Translations under genes and position numbers: made by a program
Part shown: piece after piece, positions 22,038 through 34,303 of the stretch
Position numbering within the stretch: the stretch's first letter is position 1
How the letters are laid out: each line of letters opens with the position of its first letter
NCBI GenBank assembly: GCA_022419385.1
Contig: JAJUBI010000001.1
Location: 3,596,001-3,660,000, forward strand
Reading direction: 5' to 3'
DNA: 64,000 nt
From: Paraconiothyrium sp. Pb-2020
Taxonomy: Eukaryota; Ascomycota; Dothideomycetes; Pleosporales; Didymosphaeriaceae
The notes under the pieces: generated by a model
Seen by the model: only the letters and a program-made list of their open reading frames with translations
Database searches by the model: none
Told to the model about the DNA's origin: nothing

Positions 22038-23310
22038 CTTGTCAATAGATCGAAATGAGGGACTGTAGCGAGTGATTGTGGGAAGAGTCGAAAAGCAAAA
22101 TTGTAGGCCCAAGTTGAGGGGGGATAGAGTTTTCCACGACTGTCGCCTTGGAGTAGCTGCCTGCAAGCGAAGGCGCATTCAAAGTCCGCATGACTTCCGA
22201 AGACCGTTCCAGTCTGCCGATAGAATTCATCGAGGTGGGCTGAGTTGAGGCAGAATTGAGCAAGGCTATTCCCTAGATTGCCTGCGGTGACCTTGCGTGG
22301 TGTCACGGTGCATACCGGCCGTAGAAGCGTCGGTTTGAACCCCTCCTAGTGCATTCCTACTCTTGACCCTTCCAGGTATAAAGCTAAGAAATTAATTAAA
22401 TGTGAACGAAATTTACCTCGGATCGAACTACCGTAACATGATGAGGCTGGAAGGAGCCCAAACGGACGTACCTACTTACGCCCTGTAGGAGCCGAAATGA
22501 AGGCGATGTGCCTAGGAGGCGTAGTAGATGCACATGCTCGGAAGGGCTCAAATTTGCCAGTGTTTACAAGGGCGTAGCGCGTAAATGAATTGTAGCGAAG
22601 TAACGTTATGGACGAGATGTGCCTAGGCGGCGTAGTAAATCCATGCACTCTAACCGAGGCGTCGTCTATGGTACCAAGTCCAACCACAACTTTATCCGGT
22701 CCTCGCTGATCCAAGTAACCTGCTATTAGTAGTAGACACTACGGAGTAACATGTTCCACCAGAAGTCAGTGGGTTACACCAGTCAGTGGGTCACCCCCAC
22801 CAAATCTGCGTGTTACTATAATAAATCTGTCTTATTTACATCGCACGTATTAATAGATCTAGTCTACCTGCTTTCTAAGCACTTGAGATAAGCTGGGTGG
22901 GTGGCATCGCGTGTTGTGTCGAGAGACGCGTCGCGATTTGGTGAGGTGACCCACTGACTGGTGTAACCCACTGAGTGGTGGAACACGTTAGTTTGGATGT
23001 AGTTACTACTACTCTCACGTCAGAATTCGCGTTGTATGCGATGCTATCTACCTAATGTCGTGAAGATCTAAGAAGCTCGGACTTGCAAAGAAGAAAGGGC
23101 TGGAGCCCTACCTACACTCCCAGGGGCGTAATGCACTGACCATTAAATGTGCCCCACAACGGCCTCTTCGAGCCGACAGACCAGTTTTATACCTGGCACG
23201 AACCTGCAGGTTCTCGTACCGTGCAGTGTGTTGGGGACCACCGAGGCCTTCAACATAATCGTTCTGCTCACACAATTTTGCGGTGAAACCGCATCCATTC
23301 ATTTTCCATT
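22038..23310. promoter_or_regulatory. Divergent promoter between LysM and chitinase genes, carrying a MITE-like element
   Basis: No supported gene. It holds two related copies of GATGTGCCTAGGMGGCGTAGTARAT (at about 22503 and 22617), a MITE-like element at 22728-23012, and the upstream region of the chitinase gene. Confidence 0.55.
22728..23012. mobile_element. MITE-like element with about 48-bp terminal inverted repeats
   Basis: The left arm at 22747-22794 and the right arm at 22946-22990 are near-perfect inverted repeats; both hold GTTCCACCA, CAGTGGGTTACACC and AGTCAGTGGGTCAC. Weaker pairing extends outward through AGTAGTAG and CTACTACT. The roughly 150-bp interior has no ORF, so it would be non-autonomous. 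A target-site duplication was not resolved. It sits between the LysM and chitinase genes and could affect both promoters. Confidence 0.8.
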
Positions 23311-26300
23311 ATGAAGCTCTCCTTGATCATTGCACACATCTTTACTCTGCTTTTACAAGTCAACCTTTCTCTGCAACAGAATTGCTCGCCTTCGAATCCA
23401 TGTGCTGAAGGCTGTTGCAGCAAGGCAGGTTGGTGTGGGTTTGGACCCGGCCACTGCGGGTAGGACTTCAAGAGCTTTCTAGTACTTCATAGTGCTAACG
23501 ATTGATAGTGACGACTGCGTAGACACGTGTGAACGGAAATCTGAATGCAACCCAGGATGGGACAATGGCAGCAAATGGGCGAATGCCACCAAGTGTCCGT
23601 TGAACGTTTGCTGCAGCGAGTGAGTTTGGTTCGGAATATTTGCTGCTTTACATTAACCTTGTGTTTCCAGTGCTGGATACTGCGGCACAACCGAGTTGTT
23701 TTGTGGAGACAAGAAAGTCGACCGACCGTCTTGTAACGTTGGATCTACTTCTATCAACAAGGTTATCGGTTACTACGAGGCGTGGTCAATGTCAGAGCGC
23801 TCCTGTTATGGCATGCAACCGGAAGATATTCCGTACGGTGTATACACCCATATTAAGTTAGTCATTACTTCGTTAAGCTTATACTTCACGCTGACTTTTC
23901 TAGCTTTGCCTTTGCGACGATAGACCCGGAAACCTACGAGATAAAAGCTGGTAATGGGGACGTCGAGTCAATGATGAATAGGATCGGAGCGTTGAAGCTT
24001 CTCCAGCCGGACATCAAGATCTGGGTCGCCGTAGGTGGATGGTCATTCAATAACCCTTGGCAGCCTACTGCAAAAACGTTCAGTGCAATTGCGGCCGACA
24101 CATCAAAGCAATTCAGGTTCTTCAACAGCCTCAACCTAATGTTCAACACGTATGGCTTCGATGGGATCGACATTGATTGGGAATACCCGGTCGCCGACGA
24201 TCGCAGTGGGAACAAAGAAGACTACGAGAATTTTGTCAGCTTCATTAAATTACTGAGGCTCACGTTTACCGAAAATTTCGGTATCTCCTTAACGTTGCCA
24301 GCGAGTTACTGGTGTGAGTGAGTCGTCCGTATGCTTTGCTATAGGCTAACCGGCCGTAGATCTCCAGCACTTTGATATCAAGTCTTTGGAAAAGCACGTT
24401 TCCTGGTTCAATTTCATGACATACGACATGCACGGTGCATGGGACATTGATAATAAGTTCACCGGGCATGTAGTATCAGGGGCGCCTAGAGATACCTACT
24501 AATTTTTAGACAGCCCATTTGTGAATGCGCACACCAACTGGACCGACATTCAGGAAGGTCTGGACCTCCTATGGCGCAACGATATTGACCCCGACAAGGT
24601 CATTCTAGGTACTGCATTCTACACACGGTCATTCCAGTTGGCAGATCCCGGGTGTTCCGAGCCCAAGTGTGCCGTCGCATCTGCTGGTAGCCCGGGGAAA
24701 TGCTCAGGCACTGCTGGAGTCCTCCTTCATGCCGAGCTCCAGGATATCATCAAGCAAAAAGGGTTGACTGCGAAGAATTATGGGACCGAGACTGTTAGAG
24801 CGGTTCATTGGGACAACCAATGGGCATCTTACGACGATGAACAGACCTGGAGGCTCAAATTGAATAAAGCGAAGGGACAGTGCATCAAAGGTATCATGGT
24901 TTGGGCGATAAGCCAGGACGACTCTAATTCGACAAATGCTATGGCTCTTATGAGGGCAGCTGGGCGCAAGGTCATGCAAATGCCCGACTTCAGCGAGCTT
25001 CCCTCGACTGCGGAACCTATTCACGCCATCAAGACCTGCAGGTTCTCTAACTGTGGCAAATCATGCGATAAGGGCTGGAAAGCGGTGCCATGGGATGGAA
25101 ACCAGGGCCATAATTTTGAGGACGCATCGCCATGTTTCTCGGGTCAAGTGGCGACATTTTGCTGCCCAGGTGATCAACCAGCGCCGAAATGCAAGTGGAA
25201 AGGCCTCACGCCTTCTGGCGACTGTAACCCTGGTTGCGATGAAGGCGAAGTGGAAGTAGGAACACAAGTTGTAAGTAATTCATCTCAGCTCCAAGACATA
25301 TCGCACTGACATTTTACAGAGCGGCTGCAACCTTCGACATCAAAGCGCATGTTGTTCAGATACATCTACTACCAATAATTATGGCCGGTGCAAATGGTTC
25401 GGAAGTGCAGACCTTTGTTCCGGGGCCGGTGGATATCACGAGTGTGAAGGAGACTATAAGGAGCGCATCTTCTCTTCGAGCGCTGGCTTCGGTGGAGAGC
25501 AGACTTGCACACGAGGTAATTATTATTCCATGACATATGATGAACAAAGACTGAGGCATGGTACAGGGGCGAAGAGTTACTGCTGCAAGAGTATCCCCAA
25601 GGCTTTTACCAACTGTGCATGGTACACCAAGGAGACGGACCAGATCAAATTGGACTACTGGTGCGAAGCGAGCTGTCCCCCTAATTCAATCAAGCTGGGC
25701 AGACAGAGAGGCGATTGTTCATATGGGCAGGGGGCATACTGCTGCAAAGGCCAGGATGAGCCTGACCTTGAGACGCCGGAGCCTGGCTTTGGTGGTAAAG
25801 GTGCGGAAGAATTTAAGACTTTGATTGAAAAGTAAGTACAATAACTTTGCGCAATGGTTGATTTGGTGTTGACTTTCAGAGATATATGAAAGACGTGACA
25901 TGCCCAGCGAAAACCTTGCATCCGAAGCTTGGCAACTGGCACTCCGACTCGAATGACAATGCAGCAGACATGAAGAAGCGTGCTTTAGGACGCGTGGTTG
26001 AAGGTATGCTCTTGAAGCGCGATGACGAGTGCTCGAACGACATGTGGGTCAGACTACTCCAGTATTCGGGTGTTCTGTTTGGCCACTCATCTGAAAACAT
26101 GAAGGCGCTGCAGAGCATATGGGATGAAGAGTTCGCTGGTTATTACGACTATCAACTAACTTACTCGAACCTCACGGACTATTTCACAGCTCGTCCCTCC
26201 ATCGACCGTAGTGCAGTACTTGAATGGATCTTCTGGGACCCGATTGATGCCGGACCAGGGATAAGAGCAGGCATACAACTTGAAAACTTGTTCTGTTCCG

Positions 26301-27308
26301 CGGGGAGCGACGATGAATCGAAGAGCGATCTCTTCGCTCGAGCAGGCGTGCATGAATTCCCGCGCACGATTAATTCAGGCTTCGGGGAAGAGGGCGGCCA
26401 AGATGCGCCTGGCATCCCAGCTTGGGAAACAATTCTAGCTGGCATTCAGAATGGAGATCTCTCACTTCACTACGCTCGGTGGGAGTTCGAGAACAACAGT
26501 AGACAGTAAGTCCAAGAAGACACGTTATATTCTCTTGCTAAATGTTCAAGACGATTCCTCGAGCTAGCGTATTGGATCGGCCGAGAAGTGGGTGTTGCAC
26601 CAACCGACGAAGAAGAGACCGCTCGGAACTACGACCAATATCGAGGTGCGTGTAATCAATACACAGCTATATTCATTCTCAAATGTGAAGCAATATACAA
26701 AAGACATCCACTGATTGTAATTAGATACTCGAACTCAACGCCTGCCAACAGGTTCTCCGCCAGATCGTTGGGTTGTCTTCCACCTTCACATCAACGAGGA
26801 TACCCAAGTCTTCGATACCGTCAACCAAAGGACTCGTATAGGTATTGAACATGTGACCATGTTCCATGCCCAGGAAAGTCGCATGACCCGAAGGCAAGGA
26901 TGGCGTGCAGACGGCTACGACGTGGGCGGCGTAAACGCCCGAGGAGCAGGATTCCATTGCGACGAACCCACCCCTATAAATAGAAACAATCTTTGGTATG
27001 TCTGTGCTGCGCAGGGCAGCATGCCCGTGGGCTTCTACACGCGATTCCAGGTATGGGCTTGGACTCTTTTCAACACTGGTTACATGTCCACGCCCGGCAT
27101 CTCGCCCATTTTATCGGGGGCAACGTTTCGACGGAATGGCGATATCGACTTGACGAATCAACCGGCGTTCCTGCAGTGGGGTGATGAATCCTCTGAGTTT
27201 AACGGTGCCAACCCATATTCCATCTCTTTTAGGATACGCAGGGGTACAAACTATCCTAACGGCTACGCCTACGAATTTAACATCCCAGATCCTGGGAACC
27301 CGAATTAA
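23311..27308 (+). CDS. GH18 chitinase with ChtBD1, killer-toxin-like (subgroup C)
   Basis: Eleven exons (23311-23459, 23509-23619, 23671-23856, 23904-24313, 24360-24465, 24514-25270, 25320-25515, 25567-25831, 25882-26505, 26551-26645, 26725-27308) give 1160 residues in one frame. Order: signal peptide; Cys-rich ChtBD1 region (CCSKAGWCGFGPGHCG); GH18 barrel with DGIDIDWEYP, catalytic Glu242; then long Cys-rich segments and a C-terminal region resembling the large fungal chitinases related to yeast killer-toxin alpha/beta subunits. All catalytic motif residues are intact. Intron 5 needs a GC donor (24466-24513) to keep the conserved FTG-PFVNAHTN stretch. Its role could be hyphal competition, wall remodelling or uptake of an effector; not decidable here. 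Linked LysM genes fit the known pairing. Confidence 0.9.
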
Positions 27309-27925
27309 AGCCTCTTCATACTCCTGACTAGAGACTTGGTTTTAATATTAAGTAGAATGAATCAGTGTAACTGGGAGTTTCCTAGCAATGAAATAGTATT
27401 GAATTATTCGAAGGTTAAAAGAATTGCCATCTGCTATAGACTGAGCAGTATCAGAAAAACTTTGCGACTGGGATATATCTGCAAGAAAAATTGGTAAAGG
27501 TTGCACTCGTCCCCCCTTGCGCACCTTCTGATATTAGTAACGCCCGCTCGGAAGGAGAAATCCCGCCCTTACCTTGCGTGAGAAGTCAGTGATCTGAGTA
27601 GCTATGCATTACGGCCAGGTGTACATCACATCAGACCTTGTACAGTAAATTCTAGCCGTACAAATACTGATTTTCCACTACGTGATATCTCCATTTTGCT
27701 ACCGCGTGGCACAGCACCCGAGCAGAGACCCTGTCGGTCACCTGACGAGGCTGGTGCCTGACCCCAAACATATAAACTGCCTTTACCCATATAAAACTCT
27801 GTCGCGACAACTTAATTCTTGAATCCTAATTACTCATCATTTCATCTTCTCAGGTGATGGCCGTATAGTACTCTCATACCGCAGCACACATCCTCGTACC
27901 TCCGCCACTTCAGCGCGCTACGGAA
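27309..27925. promoter_or_regulatory. Intergenic: chitinase 3' end and ankyrin gene promoter
   Basis: No gene seen. Two CATATAAA-type boxes occur near 27768 and 27788, about 150 bp before the ankyrin start, followed by pyrimidine-rich text, a plausible core promoter. Confidence 0.5.
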
Positions 27926-28990
27926 ATGACGGAGACATATTATACACCCGACCGCGATTTCTTGATTCGCGAATTCCGAGACAACCCTGAATATACCTTA
28001 CATACCGCCGTAGTCCACGGCAACCTCCCCCAGATCCGAGAGCTACTGACAGCCAACTACGACATTGACAAGCTCCACGATTACGAGGGGTCATCTAAAG
28101 GCTGGGGCACACCACTACATGTAGCAATATGGAGCAACCAGCCCGCCGCCTTCGAGCTTCTCATCATCCGGGGCGCCGACATCGACCTCGTGGATGCTGG
28201 AGGTGAAATGCGCTATCCAGATACACCCATTCGTGTGGCTGTACGCCTTGGCCGTCGCGCCATGTTCAAGCGACTCTGGGACTTGGGAGCAGAGCGCAAC
28301 AAATATCCTTCCAATATACGTACCCGCCACTCACTCGTCGAAGTTGCTGCGTGCGATGGGCAAGCACACGTCCTTCGAGATCTACTTCACTGGGACGAAA
28401 GCTGGACCGAGGACCAACGGATTCGAGCGTTGATGATGGCGTGCAATCAAGGCTATGTCCTCGTGATAACGACTCTACTTGTCGAATGCGCGTATAGCAT
28501 GACCGTCTTAGAGAACGCAATAAGTGCCACGATGGACGCTGAATTTCCTTTGGATACCTGGTGCAAAGCCTCGGAGCATGAAAAAAAGCTTAAGCAGCAA
28601 GAACGCTCAATGCGCCGGGCGGCGACTGTAATGCACTTGCTGGATGAGCATAACCACGTCGGAAGCGCAGATGGAACTCAGACATACAGCTATTCCGCAC
28701 TATTAAATCAACTAGTGTATAGAGCGGCCGCATCACCAGGCTATGTTGATGTGCTGAGGCTCGTGCTTGCTAAAGGGGCGGATCCGAATGTAGTGGGTAG
28801 AGAGGGAAATACCCCGCTACATAAGGCGATGACCCGAGGTGGTCATGGTATGGGGGATTACAATGAGAAAGGGGTTGTAGTGCTTTTGGAGTATGGTGCT
28901 AAGGCGGATGTACGGAATGAGAAGGGAGAGACGGCGGGAGATATCGCGAATAGAGAAAGGAAATATAAGGAAAGATGGGTCAGAGGTTGA
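27926..28990 (+). CDS. Ankyrin-repeat protein
   Basis: A single exon of 354 residues. Ankyrin units are recognisable at TLHTAVVHGNLPQIRELLTANYDIDKL, GTPLHVAIWSNQPAAFELLIIRGADIDLVD, TPIRVAVRLGRRAMFKRLWDLGA and near the C-terminus at GNTPLHKAM...GVVVLLEYGAKADVRNEKG. These pack as helix pairs for protein binding. There is no signal peptide, membrane segment or enzyme domain. Fungi hold many such lone ankyrin proteins of unknown role. The gene ends about 1 kb before the second dispersed repeat. Confidence 0.85.
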   Translation: MTETYYTPDRDFLIREFRDNPEYTLHTAVVHGNLPQIRELLTANYDIDKLHDYEGSSKGWGTPLHVAIWSNQPAAFELLIIRGADIDLVDAGGEMRYPDTPIRVAVRLGRRAMFKRLWDLGAERNKYPSNIRTRHSLVEVAACDGQAHVLRDLLHWDESWTEDQRIRALMMACNQGYVLVITTLLVECAYSMTVLENAISATMDAEFPLDTWCKASEHEKKLKQQERSMRRAATVMHLLDEHNHVGSADGTQTYSYSALLNQLVYRAAASPGYVDVLRLVLAKGADPNVVGREGNTPLHKAMTRGGHGMGDYNEKGVVVLLEYGAKADVRNEKGETAGDIANRERKYKERWVRG

Positions 28991-30940
28991 TGCAGAATGG
29001 GTAATCTGGGTCGACGATGGAGCTTTAGGCAGAAGGTCTGGTAAGCCGCCCGGGGCGTTGAACCCGCTGCTCCCCAATGCAGAGGATATATTATCTAAGC
29101 TATTAGCCCTAATATCAATCTCAAACGGGCTAGCCACTCAGCTTTAACTATTAAAATCGATGTATCGTGAGTTTCTTCCTTTGCTATCTTTATATCTTCG
29201 TTGTTATCTAATCCTATCTACTGACTAGATGATATATTTTATACAAAGCAGATTGCAATTCCTCCAGGGTCCTCACAGTGCCTTTTTAGAAGAAGGCTAA
29301 TAAAAAATTGATAGAAAATTGCCAGGAACTTAAGAGTTTCGAGTCGAGAGTTAATAGATAAGCTTATTGAGCTAAGAGCTGAACTAAGAAGTTCATCTGC
29401 TCAGAGATTAGTATCAGTACTGATAGCTAAGCCATATATACCCTTGCACTAGGAAGCAGCGGAGAAAACGCCACCGCCCAGCAGACTCCCAGCAGCCTTA
29501 TCTCACATTTGATCAATTAGCGGTCCACAGAAGAAGGATGACACCCATCACCTTTCACAAGATCCTCATGCAGACCTCACTGTGAAGATCCACGGGCTCC
29601 TCCCCTTCGGAACAGTCGATGTCCCTACATAGATCTGCTCCGCACAATTTTAACCTCCAATCATTTCAGTTCAAGATAGAACACTTACAAGACACGCAGT
29701 CCAGTCAAAGCATGAACTATAGCAGTACAGCTAACAACGACAAAGTAGAGAACACTCAGCTAAGATAACAAGCATACCTTCTACGATGTGAAACCGTAGC
29801 TCTACCCCAGGGACCGCAATATAAACCCAACAGAGCTAAATCCAGACGCCAAACGCGAGTACTTCGCCATGCTTGCACACATCCTCCACCGCTTCACGCC
29901 TAACCCGGTCATGACACTCTATCACTCTTTCGCTTTCGCAACATGCCGCAATAGTGCCGAAGAGGCCCAGCTTCTAGACATATACCAACTCCCCCTTACA
30001 CCTAGCGACAGAGAGATATAAAGCTTTTAAAGCTTTTAGGATTCTAGAAAAGTCTACTATATAGTATACTCTATTTATAATAATACATACTAGGCCTAGA
30101 GCTACTAAAATAGCTAAGAATTTTATAATTATACTATAAGCTATCTATAGCTTAAATAGTAAGTAGTTATAAATATAATATTTTTTACTAAAGGAGGTAA
30201 ACTTAGAGGTAGTATTAGGCCTTATATTTTATTAGCGTATATCTATAAGAATGCAGATGAAAGCACGCTAGTTGCTCGTATAACGATGCAGCCTTATTCG
30301 ACTGCAGCTCATTCACTACGCCCCGCGTCTGCGGGGCGTGCCCGCCACCGTGTGTTGATGAGGGGTTACTACTAACCGGTCCAACACCAGTCGGTACAAT
30401 ACGTGCGAAGTTTCCAACACCTTGCTGTACATCTTAAGCGGTCTTGAATTACATAATGCGGACTCAAACTTGTCGACTCATACTTCATTGGAAGGTATCG
30501 TATTGCTCTTACCTATAGACTTCAGTGCAGTCATGCACAGCCTTTCTGCTCTACCAAGCCCTCCCAGAAGAAGATCTATCTACTGTGACATCAGAAAAGG
30601 ATTCTGGGTAAGTGCTCAGAAATTCTGACTCCAGCAGGGACGCTGAAACGCGCGCCAGGAAGAGCATGCAGTTGTGATGCTTTGCAACGCAGTCGACACC
30701 TCCACGCCGCACGCTAGATCTAAAGGAAATCGGAGATCTTGGCATTCCGAACTAAGGGCTGGCAAGTACATTTGTTCCGACCTTTTTTCCTACTTGATCT
30801 CTGATTCTACTTTTTGTACGTACAAAACAGCGTTGCTGTCTACTTCTCTTTCTCTGTAAGCCTCGCTTTGAGCTGCCAGTTATAGCCTGATCGGAACGGT
30901 GTAACCGCCCTGGTCCAAATTGCCTTGATCAACCTGCGTG
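28991..30940. other. Gene-poor AT-rich stretch with the second dispersed repeat
   Basis: No gene supported. 29100-29460 is AT-rich low-complexity DNA. A short open run starting ATG near 29869 (about 50 codons) ends at the border of the dispersed repeat. Near 30320 lies GCCCCGCGTCTGCGGGGC, a GC palindrome with CreA-type sites, about 600 bp upstream of the cyclase gene. Confidence 0.55.
30009..30257 (+). repeat. Dispersed AT-rich repeat, copy 2 (RIP-like)
   Basis: Aligns along its length with 14946-15221, same strand. Differences are mostly C in copy 1 to T here or G to A: AAGCTTTCAAAG versus AAGCTTTTAAAG, ATTAGGCCTTGTATTG versus ATTAGGCCTTATATTT, GTCTATCTATGGGAATG versus GTATATCTATAAGAATG. 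This transition bias is the mark of repeat-induced point mutation. Confidence 0.8.
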
Positions 30941-33404
30941 ATGGGCGAAGATCTTTTGCGCACGACTGACGCCAGCCGATGGAGGCTTCATACGAGCCAG
31001 GAGGGCGTTCATTACTGGAACTATCTAAGCGAAAGCGCCAGTGTAACGGAGCGACCGCAAAGCTTTGCAGAACTGTACTTTCTCGGTTTGCCCCGGGTAT
31101 TTATAACATGAACACCTTCGCGCATAGCACTGATGTGAGTAGCCATCCAACCCCCTGCCTGCCGCTCTATCGTATGCCGACGCGGCGCGCAACGGCTTGT
31201 TGTTCTACGCGCAGCTCCAGCTTGAAGACGGTCACTGGGGGTCAAGCTACGCCGGACCTTGCTTCACACTTCCAGGGATTATATTTGCTCTTTATATAAC
31301 CAATGGGTTCATCTTGGAAGAATGGGCAATTGACATGACACGATGGATTTGCTGTCACCAAAACGATGACGGCGGATGGGGTCTCCATGTCCATGGAAAA
31401 TCAAGCCTTTTCCCTACCGTTTTATACTATGTGACGCTGAGAATACTCGGTATGGGACCCACTCATGCCGTAGCTGTCAAGGCAAGGGAACGCATACATG
31501 ATTTTGGTAAGAGCCACACATGTTGAGTGACACGGAACCCGATTGACAAGAATAGGAGGCGCAGCAATGGCTCCACAGTGGGGAAGATATTGGCTCGCGC
31601 CCCTCAATTTGTATAAGTGGGAGGGCGTGCAACCGGTGCCGTCCGAGATGTGGTATGTCACTCGCCCGAACTCTGAGTAAGACTTGTATGCTGATCATTG
31701 CAGGGTTCTTCCATCATGGGTGCCAGTTCATCCATGGCGATGGTGGGTCCAATGCCGTGCTGTTTACCTTCCCGTGTCATATCTGTACTCGAATCGGTGT
31801 CAAATGGATCTCAACGATCTCCTGCTTGAGCTTCGCGGCGAGCTGTATGAAAAGCCTTACGACTCCATCGACTTCACATCTTATCTTCACAGGGTTTGTC
31901 CGCATGATAGGAAACGTCCATTGAACTGGTTCCTACCCATAGCCAACCATATCTTCCGAGCTTGGCAATGGTACTTTCGACCGTCGTGGATACAGAATTG
32001 GGCCAACACAGTGGTTAGGCAACTGATTAGGCGCGAGGACGACAACACGGCATATAATGATATCGCCACGGTGAACAAGGCGTTCCATACGGTAGCTGTT
32101 CATTTCAGCGATGGCCCTGGTAGTGAAGCCGTGCGGCAGCATCACGAAAAGATACTCCCGTATCTTTGGCGAGACCAAAACGGTCTGAACTGTGGAGGCA
32201 CTAATGGCGCTCAACTTTGGGACACCGCCTTTTCCATCATCGCTATTGCGGAGGCTGGCCTAGGGAAAGATGAACAGTTCCGGAACATGCTAAACAATGC
32301 TCACAAATTCCTCGAAGTGTCACAATTTCGGGAAGACATCGACGATCCATTCCGACAGAAGAGAAAAGGAGGGTGGCCATTCAGTACGAAAGATCAGAGC
32401 TATATCGTATCAGACTGCGCAGCAGAAGGATTGAAAGCCACGTTATTGCTACAGGAAGAGCTGTAAGTTGTTGAATCACAAGCACGAGCGTCGCCATCTA
32501 TGCCGTGGCTGACCTATAGAAGTGACTTCCCGAAGATAATTCCGGAGGGCCGCTTGTTCGACTGTGTTGATACACTGCTCACCATGCAGAACCCTGACCA
32601 TGGTTTCGGGAGCTATGAAAAGGCTCGAGTGGGTACATATGTGGAGCTCCTCAATCCTGCGGAGGTATTCGACCGATGCATGGTTGAGTATTCATACCCT
32701 GAATGTACGACCGCAGTTGTTACAGCATTATCGATGTTTCGCACACACTATCCTTCACATGCAAGGAAAGAAATTGAGGACACGATCCAGTCCGCCACAA
32801 AATTTTTGAAAGGTTCACAGCGAACAGATGGTAGCTGGTATGGATCATGGGGGATCTGTTTCACGTACGGAACGATGTTCGCACTCGAAGGTTTGGCTGC
32901 TACAGGGTTGTCGTACGCTTCATCAGAAGAGGTTAAACGTGCATGCACCTTCCTTGTAGACAAACAAAAAGACGATGGTGGATGGGGTGAGCATTTGGAT
33001 AGCTGTGAGCGTCGAGAGTACGTTGAACATGAACAGAGCCAAGTGGTGAACACTGCTTGGGCGGTCCTCGGACTTATGGCCGCACGATACCCCGAACGAG
33101 CAGTCATCGCCCGCGGTCTCGAGGTGAGTTGGTCTTTTCGGCGGGCTGGTTGCGATATGAGGCGACTAACATACACTAGCTCATACGAAGTCGACAACAA
33201 CCTAATGGAGAGTGGTTGCAGGAGGCGGTTGAAGGCATATTCAACTGCACATGGTAGGTTTGTCTGATCCGGCTGTCGGGCTCCTCGCTTATAGTGCGCA
33301 GCACCATCGAGTATCCCAACTACAAATTTCACTTCGCGATCCGAGCTCTGGGTCGATACGAACATGAATACATTCCCGCCATGAAGGAGCTCGTTGAAGA
33401 GTAA
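30941..33404 (+). CDS. Oxidosqualene cyclase (lanosterol synthase-like, divergent)
   Basis: Seven exons (30941-31096, 31143-31506, 31556-31652, 31704-32462, 32520-33123, 33180-33253, 33302-33404) give 718 residues, the usual length. QW motifs are present (QLEDGHWGSSYAGP, QNDDGGWGLHVHG, QRTDGSWYGSWG, QKDDGGWGE), as are WGRYWLAPLNLYKWEG and GTNGAQLWDTAF. The catalytic Asp sits in VSDCAAEGLKA, where lanosterol synthases have DCTAE. The conserved WCHCR-VYLP motif reads WVQCR-VYLP, so the His that helps steer the cation in lanosterol synthases is Gln. Product may therefore differ from lanosterol. No P450 or tailoring gene is adjacent, so a cluster is not evident. It could be a second, specialised copy beside ERG7 elsewhere. 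Confidence 0.92.
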
Positions 33405-34303
33405 AGCGCCACAGATAGCTCGGAGTGTGGGTCAGGAGGCGTCAATAAAGTCAATGGGCGTGTAGCGGGCGAAGTTGTCTAGCACAATATAGGGGTCTTA
33501 GAAAATATCACTTGGACATTTTTTAAAAGATGTGGTTTTCCTTCTCTTGGTAAGTAAAAGGACTAGGGTCTAACCCTAGACGGCGCTTCGGACTCGATTC
33601 GAGACCTCGTGACTTACAAAGGTATAGGAGGGTATATAGCTAGCTTACAAGCTCTCTTTCTCTTTCCTATCGAATCCATTTGTACTCCTATTTTACTCAG
33701 CCCACTCCAGGTGCCCATAATATCCTCAGCTTCATTACCTTTTCGCCGCTAGATCTTACGGTCTACAGACCTATGATGAATTTATGTCGTACCCTTTTTT
33801 GATCCTTAGTACTCATGCATGTGGTTGCGCTTATCATTAGCTTATATTTTAGTGACCTGGCCCAACGCATATTGCTTATAGGGCTAGGGTGTTGGTACAA
33901 CAACCTCCATGAAGCAGACAGTTTCCGTCTCGTCCGCAACTTCATCTGGTGGCCTTGAAGTGATATGGTATCAACGCATCTATGCGCTTCACGACACAGC
34001 CTATCAGTGGCACCTCATCGTTGGAATGGTCATATTCAAGACAATGTTTTTTGTGCCTGGGGTAGAGGGCGCTAACCCACAACAGGCGCTATATAACCGC
34101 CACACCGCAAAACCGACCCCACCAGGGGCTGGGCTACCATACGCTGATGAACTGGAATGTTTCGCCATAATTCGATACACATGGTATCAGTCGCCTGCCC
34201 TCTCGATCCATCTCAACACCCGTTTCCATCGATGTCCACCTCTTTCATCATTGTCCTCCCCCATTAAGCAACTTACTCCTACTCAACGATATACTAGTAG
34301 ATG
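33405..34303. other. Intergenic, possible decayed transposon sequence
   Basis: AT-rich with an inverted motif AGGGTCTAACCCTAGAC near 33565 and a 194-residue plus-strand frame (33909-34493) that mostly runs antisense to the kinase's last exon and resembles nothing. No defined LTR or coding domain was seen. Confidence 0.45.

Noticed and set aside
24470..24509. A canonical GT-AG intron in the chitinase at this place
   Set aside because: It puts the next exon out of frame and hits a stop; the GC-AG intron 24466-24513 restores the conserved stretch.
33541..34100. LTR retrotransposon
   Set aside because: AT-rich text and small inverted motifs, but no paired LTRs and no gag or pol coding.
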